Shown here in pieces: positions 20,301 to 26,355 of a stretch of DNA of 64,000 bases. Under the pieces are notes generated by a model that saw only the letters and a program-made list of their open reading frames with translations, did no database searches and had not been told where the DNA came from. Position numbers and translations under genes: made by a program. Numbering within the stretch: position 1 is the first letter of the stretch; the number at the start of each line of letters is the position of its first letter. The stretch is from the NCBI GenBank assembly GCA_015063725.1, contig SVTP01000006.1, positions 1 to 64,000 on the forward strand. Direction: 5' to 3'. Source of the stretch: Oscillospiraceae bacterium (GTDB lineage: Bacteria; Bacillota; Clostridia; Oscillospirales; CAG-272).

Positions 20301-20384
20301 GAAGCAACCGAGGAAGCTCCTGCAGAGGAAGCAGTCGAAGAAACTGCAGAAGAAGCAGTTGAAGAAGAAAAGAAAGACGAATAA
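14394..20384 (+). CDS. Giant secreted, membrane-anchored protein with acidic repeat tail
   Basis: 1996 aa, function unknown. The start is ATG 14394 behind GTGAGG, chosen because a clean signal peptide follows (MKKFNRVLAMLLALVM, cleavage near AIA). Residues 30 to about 1000 are dominated by short helical, Leu/Asp/Ala-rich repeats (for example VDLLMDYINDEDLEKAV). Residues 1000 to 1760 look beta-rich with InlB-like segments (YNIYYFVDGKN). Two hydrophobic helices lie at about 1767-1792 and 1803-1830. The last 160 residues are an acidic low-complexity tail built on EEAPAEEAT. No LPXTG sorting signal. It has its own promoter and terminator. Its architecture resembles the two proteins at 40-47.5 kb. 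Confidence 0.8.
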   Translation: MKKFNRVLAMLLALVMVLAILPISAIADTWLNIEAEKETNGNETATDVTVTVDPKALLSYLQDGDLMGLLKGISATGGLGSIMTKEELLAIIPEEQLIDLAKAIVADIDAKALLECLDADALLACVDKAGLVNLLKEIDLKKYVKDVDLLMDYINDEDLEKAVAHINTTELIKDYSSQLMDLALGLTPAKLFEIVKIDAAVKLDGVDVKAAANLTYIKEKIGYTILATTYVNKTALDVYVDANVNRFSATIPAYVNKTELSGLFGSVKNDLADYMNAANAEAIVRKAIDDGIFSTDVILPYVNGDTIDMNALVASGELESLYDELLTGYGNISAAFDVKVLLFGNKQTNLAPLFPDLAALITANVLNVEELLNGNVIKLDELITAKVIDVDTLATQYGYNNLVKLDVIKSQITTALSANVLTADKLVACLKDYTAAVKAIGVSAAINAIPGGFATVIDYVTNFNAILDIVGVETIATQMVKDRTITDIVDVVGVVKAIGPAAVVSKVDVMQLIKVIYESGVVQDLIGMLDFEKYLVKAFTILSTMQKTITAIEIDGVVITERNEGSSFTKFVPAKLIDAIENLVPTLDELASIDDSGKLFEAGFAFSYLDEEGVEHTKRYNFSFVLTAGIDTIRAAAAKLSALVNKIGSVEFVNGELVADITVPSEFARVLRIALEKMADSNDPEFNALKDKVLAACEATPDDFIAFAEGLTFEEVVAVLNAVDPALFGKVYNKVLASRYAEVLLAYVEKATGIQLSNDVKAQNLINTIAEIPTFEVFVEKLESVTGIEITDHLPAKVNGYLDNTVFDVIDKLADRFGYDFDLYSLLKNAAASDDPFAYLYTAFVNKFENSSATYNHVKNKALKLANRLMATSYGKQLADNCLLDFYRGNSKFVFDEDITFDAKVVLEKGLRKVLGLLGNYAPSVATKLDGYVADILDVLLADNSTATTGIDITIHVNDLFRVEFVNEYGTTFLTTLLPVGTDISKMVDYSGVVGFNGWLNSKGEYVDVMPAEDVILKADVQGATKHTVTIIPVDKDGNRLTDSNYPTLSVTDGVYLGEYLGDLDGIAEDLCVALLPALSAEQILLGYRYGHTFDHDDLGATVEGDIEIEVKIFVLENKNEASVKVDGVDFELSLNNDVLTVTLGDNWNNVIKDNGLDALNFTFNKDLIATLTSLVLTAEGTDVQKVTLNQAMLAQLLGIANGSGAKTVGLSYANATSEAQEEIDEESYEFNFTFNGVVSPTKITFENGATVEIILPFTVKDEDNIKTHVKVDDDEVDFEAVAGTVQFNAPHFSTVKLFYKYRLLLEDTKYAVDGIGEDQLPAVQGPLVYNFKNADGESIDINGFYAPGDTITATYEIGNLPKGLEYDELVFNGEAFNGTFTMPAESVTVTSVLKTITYNIYYFVDGKNSNTISYTIFTAPEVNGLLARPGGYDDNYEWYGTAPTAETLFDGDFYLFWINPVETVISVEFKNVDKLVDSLSYTVTEWKNSIFDAIKQGVEDNNGKYLGYVWVDKGGKRLTQYTVEELIEAALSGGNTLVFQAVEDQQPSYEILVDGDVTVNKNSAIEGEVITVTGNRVGYITYFKVCYTIDGEIAGLYLKNGKGGDSFKMPASNVIIVVTGYDADSVSYTDKDGNTVTGAYGDVNQIVITVPAGSTLHTNMMPEGSIGNLSEAPADLVLVSAVRTEDGSLVLTYQYTLTEAVDEKAFIAQVQSFIKTSEYGVVTYVVNGVEYATMADAMANLPKRANVVEWVQVSPNVMIAILEYQTLSVWAILSIILGVLLLLAIIALIYVLHVTDRIGTSWLTKVCVAVVSVFFAFCMLIAKIALKILNFMGIKDEDILEPLPTEPVDDIPAVLIDPNALTTEEGEDVEEVLGEESATEEAPVEEATEEAPAEETTEEAPAEEAVVEETPVDDAIPVEVIDETVTEEAPAEEVTEDAPVEEATEEAPAEEATEEAPAEEATEEAPAEEATEEAPAEEAVEETAEEAVEEEKKDE
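20023..20350 (+). repeat. Tandem coding repeat, 27-bp unit (EEAPAEEAT)
   Basis: Degenerate tandem repeats encoding EEAPAEEAT and variants at the C-terminus of the giant secreted protein; the last four units (about 20227-20335) are nearly identical and prone to length change. Confidence 0.85.
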
Positions 20385-20417
20385 TCTCCTATGAGAGTAT
20401 TCGCTCAATAAAGCATT

Positions 20418-20449
20418 GGGGAAAACTTCATTCGAGGTTTTCCCCTTTG
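20418..20449 (+). terminator. Terminator of the giant secreted protein gene
   Basis: 12-bp stem (20418-20429 with 20434-20445, one G-T pair) followed by TTTG, 33 bases after the stop. Confidence 0.75.
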
Positions 20450-20468
20450 CCGTAAGAGGACTCAAAAA

Positions 20469-21206
20469 ATGAAATTTGCAAAACACTACATTACAAAATG
20501 GCACGATACCGACGCCAACCGTCAAGTGCGCCCCTCGGCGCTGGTGACTTATTTGCAAGAAACGGCAAATGAGCACCTGATCCACCTGGGCATCTCCCTG
20601 GATGCGCTGCGTGACAGTCACGGTCTTGCTTTCATCCTGGGGAGCATCTCCGTGTGCATTTACAAGCCACTCTTCTCCGGCGAGGAGATCGAGGTACAGA
20701 CATGGACGTGTGGAAAGCGGGGCTATCGTCACAACCGTTGCTTCCGCATTCTGCGAGCAGGGGAGACGGTGGTAGAAGCGACCTCACAATGGGCACTGAT
20801 CAATCTTGCCGATGGCAGTCTTGTCAAAATTGAGGATATGCCTTACCACGTCGAGCCCGAAGAGCCCATCACACTCCCGAGCCTGCCGCCACGCTTGCGG
20901 ATGCCAAGCATGGCAGAAATGGAACAAGTCGGCGAGCGACGCATCGTTTACTCGGATATTGATTACAACGGGCACATGAACAACACGCGCTACCCCGATA
21001 TGCTTTGCGACTTTGTGCCCGACATTCGAGAAAAGCGCGTGAGCGGCATGGTGCTCTCTTACCGCCACGAGGCGGCTTTTGGACACACGTTGCGCGTATT
21101 CTCAACGCCGACCGATGGCGGATATCTGCTTTGCACCGCACAAGAGGACGGAACAGTTTGCACCGAGGCATTCTTGCAGCTCTCGGATATTTCTCTTGAA
21201 AATTGA
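20469..21206 (+). CDS. Acyl-ACP thioesterase, double hot-dog
   Basis: 245-aa cytoplasmic thioesterase that hydrolyses acyl-ACP to release fatty acids. It contains two hot-dog repeats. The first begins WHDTDANRQVRPSALVTYLQE. The second has DIDYNGHMNNTRYPDMLCD, with the Asp-x-Asn-x-His arrangement expected for catalysis. Length fits the bacterial FatA/FatB-like family. The start ATG 20469 has TAAGAGGA upstream. An LRR protein gene follows 24 bases downstream, so the two may be co-transcribed. Confidence 0.9.
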   Translation: MKFAKHYITKWHDTDANRQVRPSALVTYLQETANEHLIHLGISLDALRDSHGLAFILGSISVCIYKPLFSGEEIEVQTWTCGKRGYRHNRCFRILRAGETVVEATSQWALINLADGSLVKIEDMPYHVEPEEPITLPSLPPRLRMPSMAEMEQVGERRIVYSDIDYNGHMNNTRYPDMLCDFVPDIREKRVSGMVLSYRHEAAFGHTLRVFSTPTDGGYLLCTAQEDGTVCTEAFLQLSDISLEN

Positions 21207-21230
21207 TTTTTCCTGACAAAGGAGAACGTT

Positions 21231-22244
21231 ATGAAACCTATTTATAAAATGAAGAATTGGCAACTGCTCCGCGCACGCGGTGCCGAGGGCAAGGTCATCC
21301 TCTCCGCAGGCGAATTTGTTGCCATTGGCAAGCGCGCGTTTTGGGGCAAGCACAACCGATATATCGAGTCCGTTACGCTCCCCACAGGCGTGTCTGTTAT
21401 CAAAGCAGAGGCCTTTGCCGAGTGCAAAAACCTGCGCACAGTCATTCTGCCCACAGGTGGCAGCATTGGGCTCTCACAAGGCGTTTTTGCGGGCTGCACG
21501 CGCCTGCGCGGGGTGGCAAACAGTGAGAACATCAACTCCATTGGTGCCAACGCTTTTGCGGGTTGCTCTTCTTTGCAGCGCATAGAGCTTGGCAAGGATC
21601 TGCACCGCATAGGCGAGGGGGCGTTTTCGGGTTGCCGTTCCTTGACCTCTGTCACGCTTCCGTCGAGCCTGCGCGAGGTAGGCGAGGGCGCTTTTGCAGA
21701 ATGTCAAGAGCTTGCTTTCTATACGACGCCCGACACGCTGTCCACACTTTCCTCCGAGATGTTCCGCGATTGCGTTTCGCTGCGTGAGGCGGTTATTCCT
21801 GCGGCAGTAACGGTAATTCCTTGGGGCGCGTTTATGGGATGTATTTCCCTTGGTGAGGTGAATATTCCCGCCAACGTGCAGACCGTTGAGGCGCGTGCGT
21901 TTGAGAATTGCCGCAAGCTGCACACCGTCCGTATGGAGCTCGGTGTAACCCAAATTGGCGCGCATGCATTCGACGGCACTCCCGCGCTTCGCGAGGTGTT
22001 CCTGCCGCGTTCTGTCAAAAAGCTCGGCAGAGGTGCCTTTGGCACAGGCAAACGAAAAGACGGTGAAAAGGTCACCGTCTGTGTCGAAAACGAATATATG
22101 GTGCGCCGCATGAAGCATCTGCTTGCCCTTTGCGGCTCGGCAAAATGCACCACCGTCAAGCTTATCGGCAAGAGCATCGAGGAGCGCAAACGCGAACGCC
22201 GCCGCGAAAGCCTTGATGAAAAAGGTGCACATTTGATTGGATAA
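21231..22244 (+). CDS. Leucine-rich repeat (BspA-like) protein, no signal peptide
   Basis: 337 aa made of about ten LRR_5/BspA-type repeats, each with the pattern I-x-x-x-A-F-x-x-C-x-x-L-x-x-V-x-L-P (IKAEAFAECKNLRTVILP; IGEGAFSGCRSLTSVTLP). The C-terminus is basic (KSIEERKRERRRESLD). No signal peptide or membrane helix is visible, so it should be cytoplasmic, unlike the secreted BspA adhesins. Start ATG 21231 follows AAAGGAGAACGTT. A second protein of this kind is encoded at 27774-29270. Binding partner unknown. Confidence 0.85.
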   Translation: MKPIYKMKNWQLLRARGAEGKVILSAGEFVAIGKRAFWGKHNRYIESVTLPTGVSVIKAEAFAECKNLRTVILPTGGSIGLSQGVFAGCTRLRGVANSENINSIGANAFAGCSSLQRIELGKDLHRIGEGAFSGCRSLTSVTLPSSLREVGEGAFAECQELAFYTTPDTLSTLSSEMFRDCVSLREAVIPAAVTVIPWGAFMGCISLGEVNIPANVQTVEARAFENCRKLHTVRMELGVTQIGAHAFDGTPALREVFLPRSVKKLGRGAFGTGKRKDGEKVTVCVENEYMVRRMKHLLALCGSAKCTTVKLIGKSIEERKRERRRESLDEKGAHLIG

Positions 22245-22256
22245 GAGGTGTTTTTT

Positions 22257-22530
22257 GTGGGGGAACTTTTTTCAGCGAAAAAAGTTCCCCCACGCCCCTT
22301 CAAAAAAGCACTCACAAAAAATATCAAAAAAATTCCGAAGATACGGATAGACAGTCAGCGCGAGGGTAAACCTCGCTTTGGCTGTCGCAAGCGGCTAGGT
22401 AGCGAAGCGGCGCGAACGCAATGAATGACAGTCCGGTGGACTGTCAGAACGTCAAGTTGCCGCAGGCAACTTTTGTGACACGAGCCGCAGCGAGACCCAC
22501 TAACCCTATCTGCTCAGAAAGTTGAATAGA
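22257..22530 (-). repeat. Structured intergenic repeat, copy A (reverse), carrying a nested insert
   Basis: The terminal hairpin lies at 22257-22293 (17-bp arms GTGGGGGAACTTTTTTC), 12 bases after the LRR-gene stop. Reading on the minus strand the copy has the GCGAGG/CCTCGC hairpin (about 22351-22369) and the outer stem of hairpin 1. The loop of hairpin 1 is replaced by about 120 bases (22393-22508) related to the element at 60808-60905. The gap 22245-22873 holds only copies A and B, a small hairpin and a promoter. Confidence 0.75.
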
Positions 22531-22536
22531 GACAAA

Positions 22537-22569
22537 AAAGGATAGCAATTTTGCTATCCTTTGTTTTTT
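22537..22569. terminator. Hairpin with T-run between repeat copies A and B
   Basis: AAAGGATAGC arm (22537-22546) pairs with GCTATCCTTT (22553-22562), then TGTTTTTT. It is terminator-like on the plus strand and has no gene directly upstream. Confidence 0.5.
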
Positions 22570-22579
22570 GCTCTGCAAA

Positions 22580-22755
22580 GAACTCTCTTAACGGGCAGGG
22601 TCTTGGCGGTGCCTGACCGTTTGCGATAGCAAAGCGACCACTACCGTGGGCGCTTCTACTGTCTATTTGTTTGTTAAAAAAGTCCTTTTTGATTTATCCG
22701 TTAGAGAGTTTTGAGGGGGTATGGGGGAACTTTTGCAAAAGTTCCCCCATAAAAC
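22580..22755 (+). repeat. Structured intergenic repeat, copy B (forward)
   Basis: Starts AACTCTCTTAACGGGCAGGG, with hairpin 1 (ACGGGCAGGG with CCTGACCGT), then GCGATAGCAAAGCG, a second GC-rich hairpin, and the terminal hairpin at 22721-22750 (ATGGGGGAACTTTT arms, perfect). It ends about 45 bases before the promoter of the HTH-TPR gene. Confidence 0.75.
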
Positions 22756-22800
22756 CTATCCTTCTCACCCGACAGGTGAGTTGAGGATAAAAATGCGTTA

Positions 22801-22829
22801 TTGATTTTTTGTTTTGCATCTGTTATAAT
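22801..22829 (+). promoter_or_regulatory. Promoter of the HTH-TPR regulator
   Basis: TTGATT (22801-22806), 17 bp, TATAAT (22824-22829). Confidence 0.75.
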
Positions 22830-22873
22830 AAAGTCAACAAGGCGCCTCGAATTCATTTTGAAGGAGAAATTTT

Positions 22874-23917
22874 ATGAATATTGCAAACAAGATCAAGCAG
22901 CTCCGCGCCAGTGCGGGGCTTACGCAAGAGCAGCTTGCCAACCGTCTTGGCATCAGCGCGCAGTCGATTTCCAAGTGGGAGACGGGTGTGACGATGCCCG
23001 ACATCACGCTCCTGCCCGCTCTCTCTGGCGAGCTTGGCGTTACCATTGACGATCTTTTTGATCTTACCATCGATCAAAAAATGCAGCGCATTGAGCGCAG
23101 GCTCGACGTTGAAGAAGAGTTTACAAGCGACGTCTTTTATGAATATGAAAGCTTCCTTGGCGCGCAGCTTGACGAAAAGACCGACAGACGAAAGGTGTTA
23201 AGCCTGCTTGCGCATCTTTACCATCACCGTATGCTCTCGGACGCGAGAAAGGTCAGCAAGTACGCTCGTGAGGCGATTTTGCTTGCCCCCGAGGTCAAGG
23301 AGTGCCAATGGCTCCTGCAAAAGGCAGAAGGCGCGGTCTCGTGGGATTGGAACGTCAACAACCGCACGTCTGTGATCAATTTTTACAAGCGTGTCATCGA
23401 AAACGACCATATTGAGCCGAAATCGCCGATGCCTTACTATGAAGTCATGGACAATCTGATTGCGGATCACCGCACCCGTGAGGCGCGCAAATATTTAGAG
23501 ATCTACAAGACTTTGCCCGCGCATAAACCTGTGCTGGTCCCCATCTACGAGGCGAGTATCGCCTTGGCAGAGTTTGACGCTCCCAAAGCCGATGCCATTA
23601 TGGCAGAAGCCGAAAAAGAGTTTGGCGAAAACAATGATTTTCTTTTTGAGTGCGCGCAGTATTACGCAAGAAAATGCGAATACGAGAAAGCGATTGCCTA
23701 CTACGAGGCATGTTGGAAGGTAGAAGAAAGCAAAAAGCCGCGTTTTACCGATCCGCTGCAAGGCATCGCCATCATCTACGAGATCTTGGGCGAGCGCGAA
23801 AAAGCCCTTGAAACCTACGACCGCATGATCGCTTGCATCAAGGACGAGTGGGGCTACAAGGACGAGGACGCTGCCGTCCTTGAGGTGGAAAGAGAAAAGA
23901 AGAGATTAATGGAATAG
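22874..23917 (+). CDS. XRE-family HTH regulator with C-terminal TPR-like helices
   Basis: 347 aa. Residues 5-60 are a canonical helix-turn-helix: IKQLRASAGLTQEQLANRLG, then SAQSISKWETGVTMPDITLL. The rest is helical and contains TPR-like units (YEKAIAYYEACWKVEE; EREKALETYDRMIACI). This is the plan of many Firmicutes regulators whose TPR part binds a peptide or partner protein. Start ATG 22874 follows AAGGAG. It stands alone between two repeat copies in opposite orientation (B and C). Targets cannot be deduced. Confidence 0.88.
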   Translation: MNIANKIKQLRASAGLTQEQLANRLGISAQSISKWETGVTMPDITLLPALSGELGVTIDDLFDLTIDQKMQRIERRLDVEEEFTSDVFYEYESFLGAQLDEKTDRRKVLSLLAHLYHHRMLSDARKVSKYAREAILLAPEVKECQWLLQKAEGAVSWDWNVNNRTSVINFYKRVIENDHIEPKSPMPYYEVMDNLIADHRTREARKYLEIYKTLPAHKPVLVPIYEASIALAEFDAPKADAIMAEAEKEFGENNDFLFECAQYYARKCEYEKAIAYYEACWKVEESKKPRFTDPLQGIAIIYEILGEREKALETYDRMIACIKDEWGYKDEDAAVLEVEREKKRLME

Positions 23918-23960
23918 GGGCGTTTTTTGTGAGGGACGCGGTTTGTGGGGGACGCGGTTT

Positions 23961-24140
23961 GTGGGGGAACTTTTTTCAGCGAAAAAAGTTCCCCCACGCC
24001 CCTTCAAAAAAGCACTCACAAAAAACATCAAAAGAAAATTCCAAAGATACGGACAGACGGACGGCGCGAGGGTAAACCTCGCTTTGGCTGCCGCGAACAG
24101 TCAGGCACCGCCAAGACCCTGCCTGTTAAGAGAGTTGTTG
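23961..24140 (-). repeat. Structured intergenic repeat, copy C (reverse)
   Basis: Terminal hairpin 23961-23997, identical in its arms to copy A, then the GCGAGG/CCTCGC hairpin (about 24065-24083) and hairpin 1 (AACAGTCAGGC with GCCTGTT, 24098-24131). A 16-bp tandem duplication (GGGACGCGGTTTGTGG) at 23933-23964 lies between the HTH gene stop and the hairpin. The gap 23918-24364 holds this copy, the hairpin at 24152-24219 and a promoter. Confidence 0.75.
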
Positions 24141-24151
24141 TGAAACAATGC

Positions 24152-24219
24152 GGACCGTCCGGGAGGCCGGTCCCTACAAGATTTGTGTTTTTTGTAGGGA
24201 CCGGCGTCCTCGACGGTCC
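24152..24219. repeat. Long imperfect palindrome (GGACCGTCC family)
   Basis: 27-base arms (24152-24178 with 24193-24219) with three mismatches and a 14-base loop containing TTTTTT. Part of the arm (TAGGGACCG) recurs at 34218-34226, so it is probably another dispersed palindromic element. Confidence 0.6.
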
Positions 24220-24256
24220 ATTTTTTCATTGATATATATCCTTCCGGCTACCTTTA

Positions 24257-24285
24257 TAGACAAACTCAAAAAAATATGCTATAAT
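24257..24285 (+). promoter_or_regulatory. Promoter of the ECF sigma gene
   Basis: TAGACA (24257-24262), 17 bp, TATAAT (24280-24285). Confidence 0.75.
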
Positions 24286-24364
24286 ATTTTCAAACCTACC
24301 TAACATTTGGTCGGACGCACCGACTATATGGGTGAAAGCATTGATCAATCGCTTGGAGAAACAA

Positions 24365-25990
24365 ATGAAAAAACAAGAATTGCTGAATTATTTTGATGAC
24401 GACCTGCTTGATAAGCTTTTTGGTTTTTGCTATGCGCGAACCAACGATAGCTATGAGGCAGAAGAGCTTTGCTCCGACATCCTATATGCGCTTGTCAAAG
24501 CCGCCCAAACAGACGGAGAAGTTCAAAACGTCTATTCCTTTGTCTGGAAAGTTGCGCGCAATGTCTATGCCGATTTTTCGGATAAACGGCGCAAGAAAAC
24601 CGACATGACGTGGACGGGAGATGCAGAAGAGCTTTTCCTTACCTTGGCAGACGAAGAAGCTACCGATGATACAAAGGAGCTTTTGACAAATGTCTACCGC
24701 CGCATTGCCTTTTTAACCAAGGCATATCGCGAGGTGATGATCTCCTTTTACATAGACGGTCTTTCCACGGCACAAATTGCCGCACGGCAAGGCATTGGTG
24801 AGGGGACAGTTCGTCAAAGACTTTTTTCGGCCAGACAAAAGATCAAAAGTGAGGTAGAAGAAATGGCAGAAACAAACAACAAGCCGGTAGCGCTTGATGA
24901 TATCAATTTTGTGATGTGGGGAACGGGAAATCCCTTGTGGGGTGATCCTGCTACCGTTTGCGAGAGGATGTTTACAAATCACGTCATTTGGCTTTGCCGC
25001 AAAAAGCCAATGAGCGCGACTGAAATTGCAGAAGAACTTAACGTTCCTACCGTTTACGTAGAAGAAGAACTTGAAATTTTGCGCAAGGGTGAAAACGGAG
25101 AGTACGGTTTGCTTCGCCGCTTGGAGAACGGCAAATATGCAATCAACTTTGTTTTGCTTGATAAGGATACCTTTGAAAAAGCAAATGCGCTCTATACCGA
25201 GCATCTCCCAAAAATTTGTGATACGATCTCAAATTATATCGAGGAGCACAAAGAAGAATACCTTGCCTTCCCATACCTGAATAAAAAGGTGGACATGAAC
25301 CTGATTTTGTGGCAACAGGTTCAACATATTTCCGATGCTTTTTCTTATACTGTTAAGCGTATTTTAGAAGAAAAGTTTTTTGCCGATGTCAAAAAGCCAA
25401 ACCGTCCATACAGCTCGTTTGCATACGTAGACAACGGAAAGTATTATGGCGGAGGTTGTGATGGTATAGGCGCATTTGGAGTTTGCGGATTTGATGAGGT
25501 GCATTTGAGTAACATTTACCAGTCCGGGGTTCGGGCGCATTTCCGTTGCGGACATGATGTTTCGCGCGATATGCAGCTCCAGCTCACAATTCGTGCAATC
25601 GAGGGGTTGGAAATCAATTCTTTGAGCGAGCAAGAAAAGGAACACGCAGCCAAGGCAATCGAGCAAGGGTATTTGTACCGTGAAGGAAATGCCGTTTACA
25701 CCAAAATTCTTGTTAATAAAATGGATGAGGAGTCAAAACTTTTTGACATCAGTAACGGTTTACGAAATGGATATTTTGAGACCGAAGCAGAGGTTGTGGC
25801 AGAGAAATTGGCAGAGCTTATTAAAAACGCACTTCCCGAATACCTTTTGGGAGAATGGGCATATGCCAATACGCTTGCAAATTTGCCGGTTTTGGAAACG
25901 GTTGTGGAATGCCTTATCGAAAAGGGCGTTCTGATACCTCCCGAAAACGACATTGGCGCCGAGGGCTGTTGGATGAGTGTGAGAAAGTAA
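24365..25990 (+). CDS. ECF-type sigma factor with long C-terminal extension
   Basis: 541 aa, about three times the size of a plain ECF sigma factor. Residues 15-75 fit sigma-2 (DSYEAEELCSDILYALVKA) and 98-165 fit sigma-4 with its HTH (DGLSTAQIAARQGIGEGTVRQRL). A winged-helix-like segment follows near residues 200-250 (MSATEIAEELNVPTVYVEEEL). Then comes a large domain of unknown type with GGGCDGIGAFGVCGF near residues 360-375 and conserved-looking Cys and His. The start ATG 24365 has GGAG six bases upstream; an in-frame GTG at 24332 has no such site. No anti-sigma gene is adjacent, so the extension may itself be the sensor, which is inference. Confidence 0.78.
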   Translation: MKKQELLNYFDDDLLDKLFGFCYARTNDSYEAEELCSDILYALVKAAQTDGEVQNVYSFVWKVARNVYADFSDKRRKKTDMTWTGDAEELFLTLADEEATDDTKELLTNVYRRIAFLTKAYREVMISFYIDGLSTAQIAARQGIGEGTVRQRLFSARQKIKSEVEEMAETNNKPVALDDINFVMWGTGNPLWGDPATVCERMFTNHVIWLCRKKPMSATEIAEELNVPTVYVEEELEILRKGENGEYGLLRRLENGKYAINFVLLDKDTFEKANALYTEHLPKICDTISNYIEEHKEEYLAFPYLNKKVDMNLILWQQVQHISDAFSYTVKRILEEKFFADVKKPNRPYSSFAYVDNGKYYGGGCDGIGAFGVCGFDEVHLSNIYQSGVRAHFRCGHDVSRDMQLQLTIRAIEGLEINSLSEQEKEHAAKAIEQGYLYREGNAVYTKILVNKMDEESKLFDISNGLRNGYFETEAEVVAEKLAELIKNALPEYLLGEWAYANTLANLPVLETVVECLIEKGVLIPPENDIGAEGCWMSVRK

Positions 25991-25999
25991 ATAAATAAA

Positions 26000-26023
26000 A
26001 GGGATAGCGCACTTGCTATCCCT
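26000..26023 (+). terminator. Terminator of the sigma gene
   Basis: 9-bp perfect stem (26000-26008 with 26015-26023), then CTTATTG; a weak T-run. Closely related to the hairpin at 22537-22569. Confidence 0.6.
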
Positions 26024-26090
26024 CTTATTGTGTCTCGTAGGGGAGGGGCTTGCTCCTCCCGAAAACAAACGATCACGGTGAAACCAAAAA

Positions 26091-26152
26091 CGGGCGACCT
26101 AATGGAAGGCGGCAAGCCGCCACGAGATTGCAAGCAATCTCTTCGCCCCTAC
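26091..26152 (+). repeat. 62-bp palindromic element, copy 1
   Basis: Identical to the copies at 34134-34195 and 60983-61044. Inner hairpins GGCGGCAAGCCGCC and GAGATTGCAAGCAATCTC are enclosed by an outer stem GGGCGA/TCGCCC. Confidence 0.9.
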
Positions 26153-26159
26153 AATGTTA

Positions 26160-26340
26160 TTCAACTCTCTGAGTGAGCAGGGTCTCGGCGGCCCCTGCGA
26201 ACTTGCGGCAGCAAAAGCGAGGTTTACGCTCGCGCCGCCCGTCTATCTGTGTCTTTGAGATTTCTTCTTATAACCTTTTGTTAGAAAGTTTTTGGGAAGG
26301 GGTGCGGGGGAACCCCTTTTCTCAAAAAGGGTTCCCCCGC
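26160..26340 (+). repeat. Structured intergenic repeat, copy D (forward)
   Basis: Starts TCAACTCTCTGAGTGAGCAG; hairpin 1 loop TCTCGGCGG, GCAGCAAAAGCGAG, hairpin GCGAG/CTCGC, and the terminal hairpin 26304-26340 with arms GCGGGGGAACCCCTTTT. It lies 15 bases from the stop of the minus-strand CofE-like gene. The gap 25991-26355 holds this copy, the sigma terminator and one 62-bp element. Confidence 0.75.
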
Positions 26341-26355
26341 AATCATTCACAAACT

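Noticed and set aside
14565..20732. A 2055-codon open frame antisense to the giant secreted protein
   Set aside because: The sense frame has a promoter, ribosome-binding site, signal peptide and membrane helices. The antisense frame has none of these and reflects codon bias.
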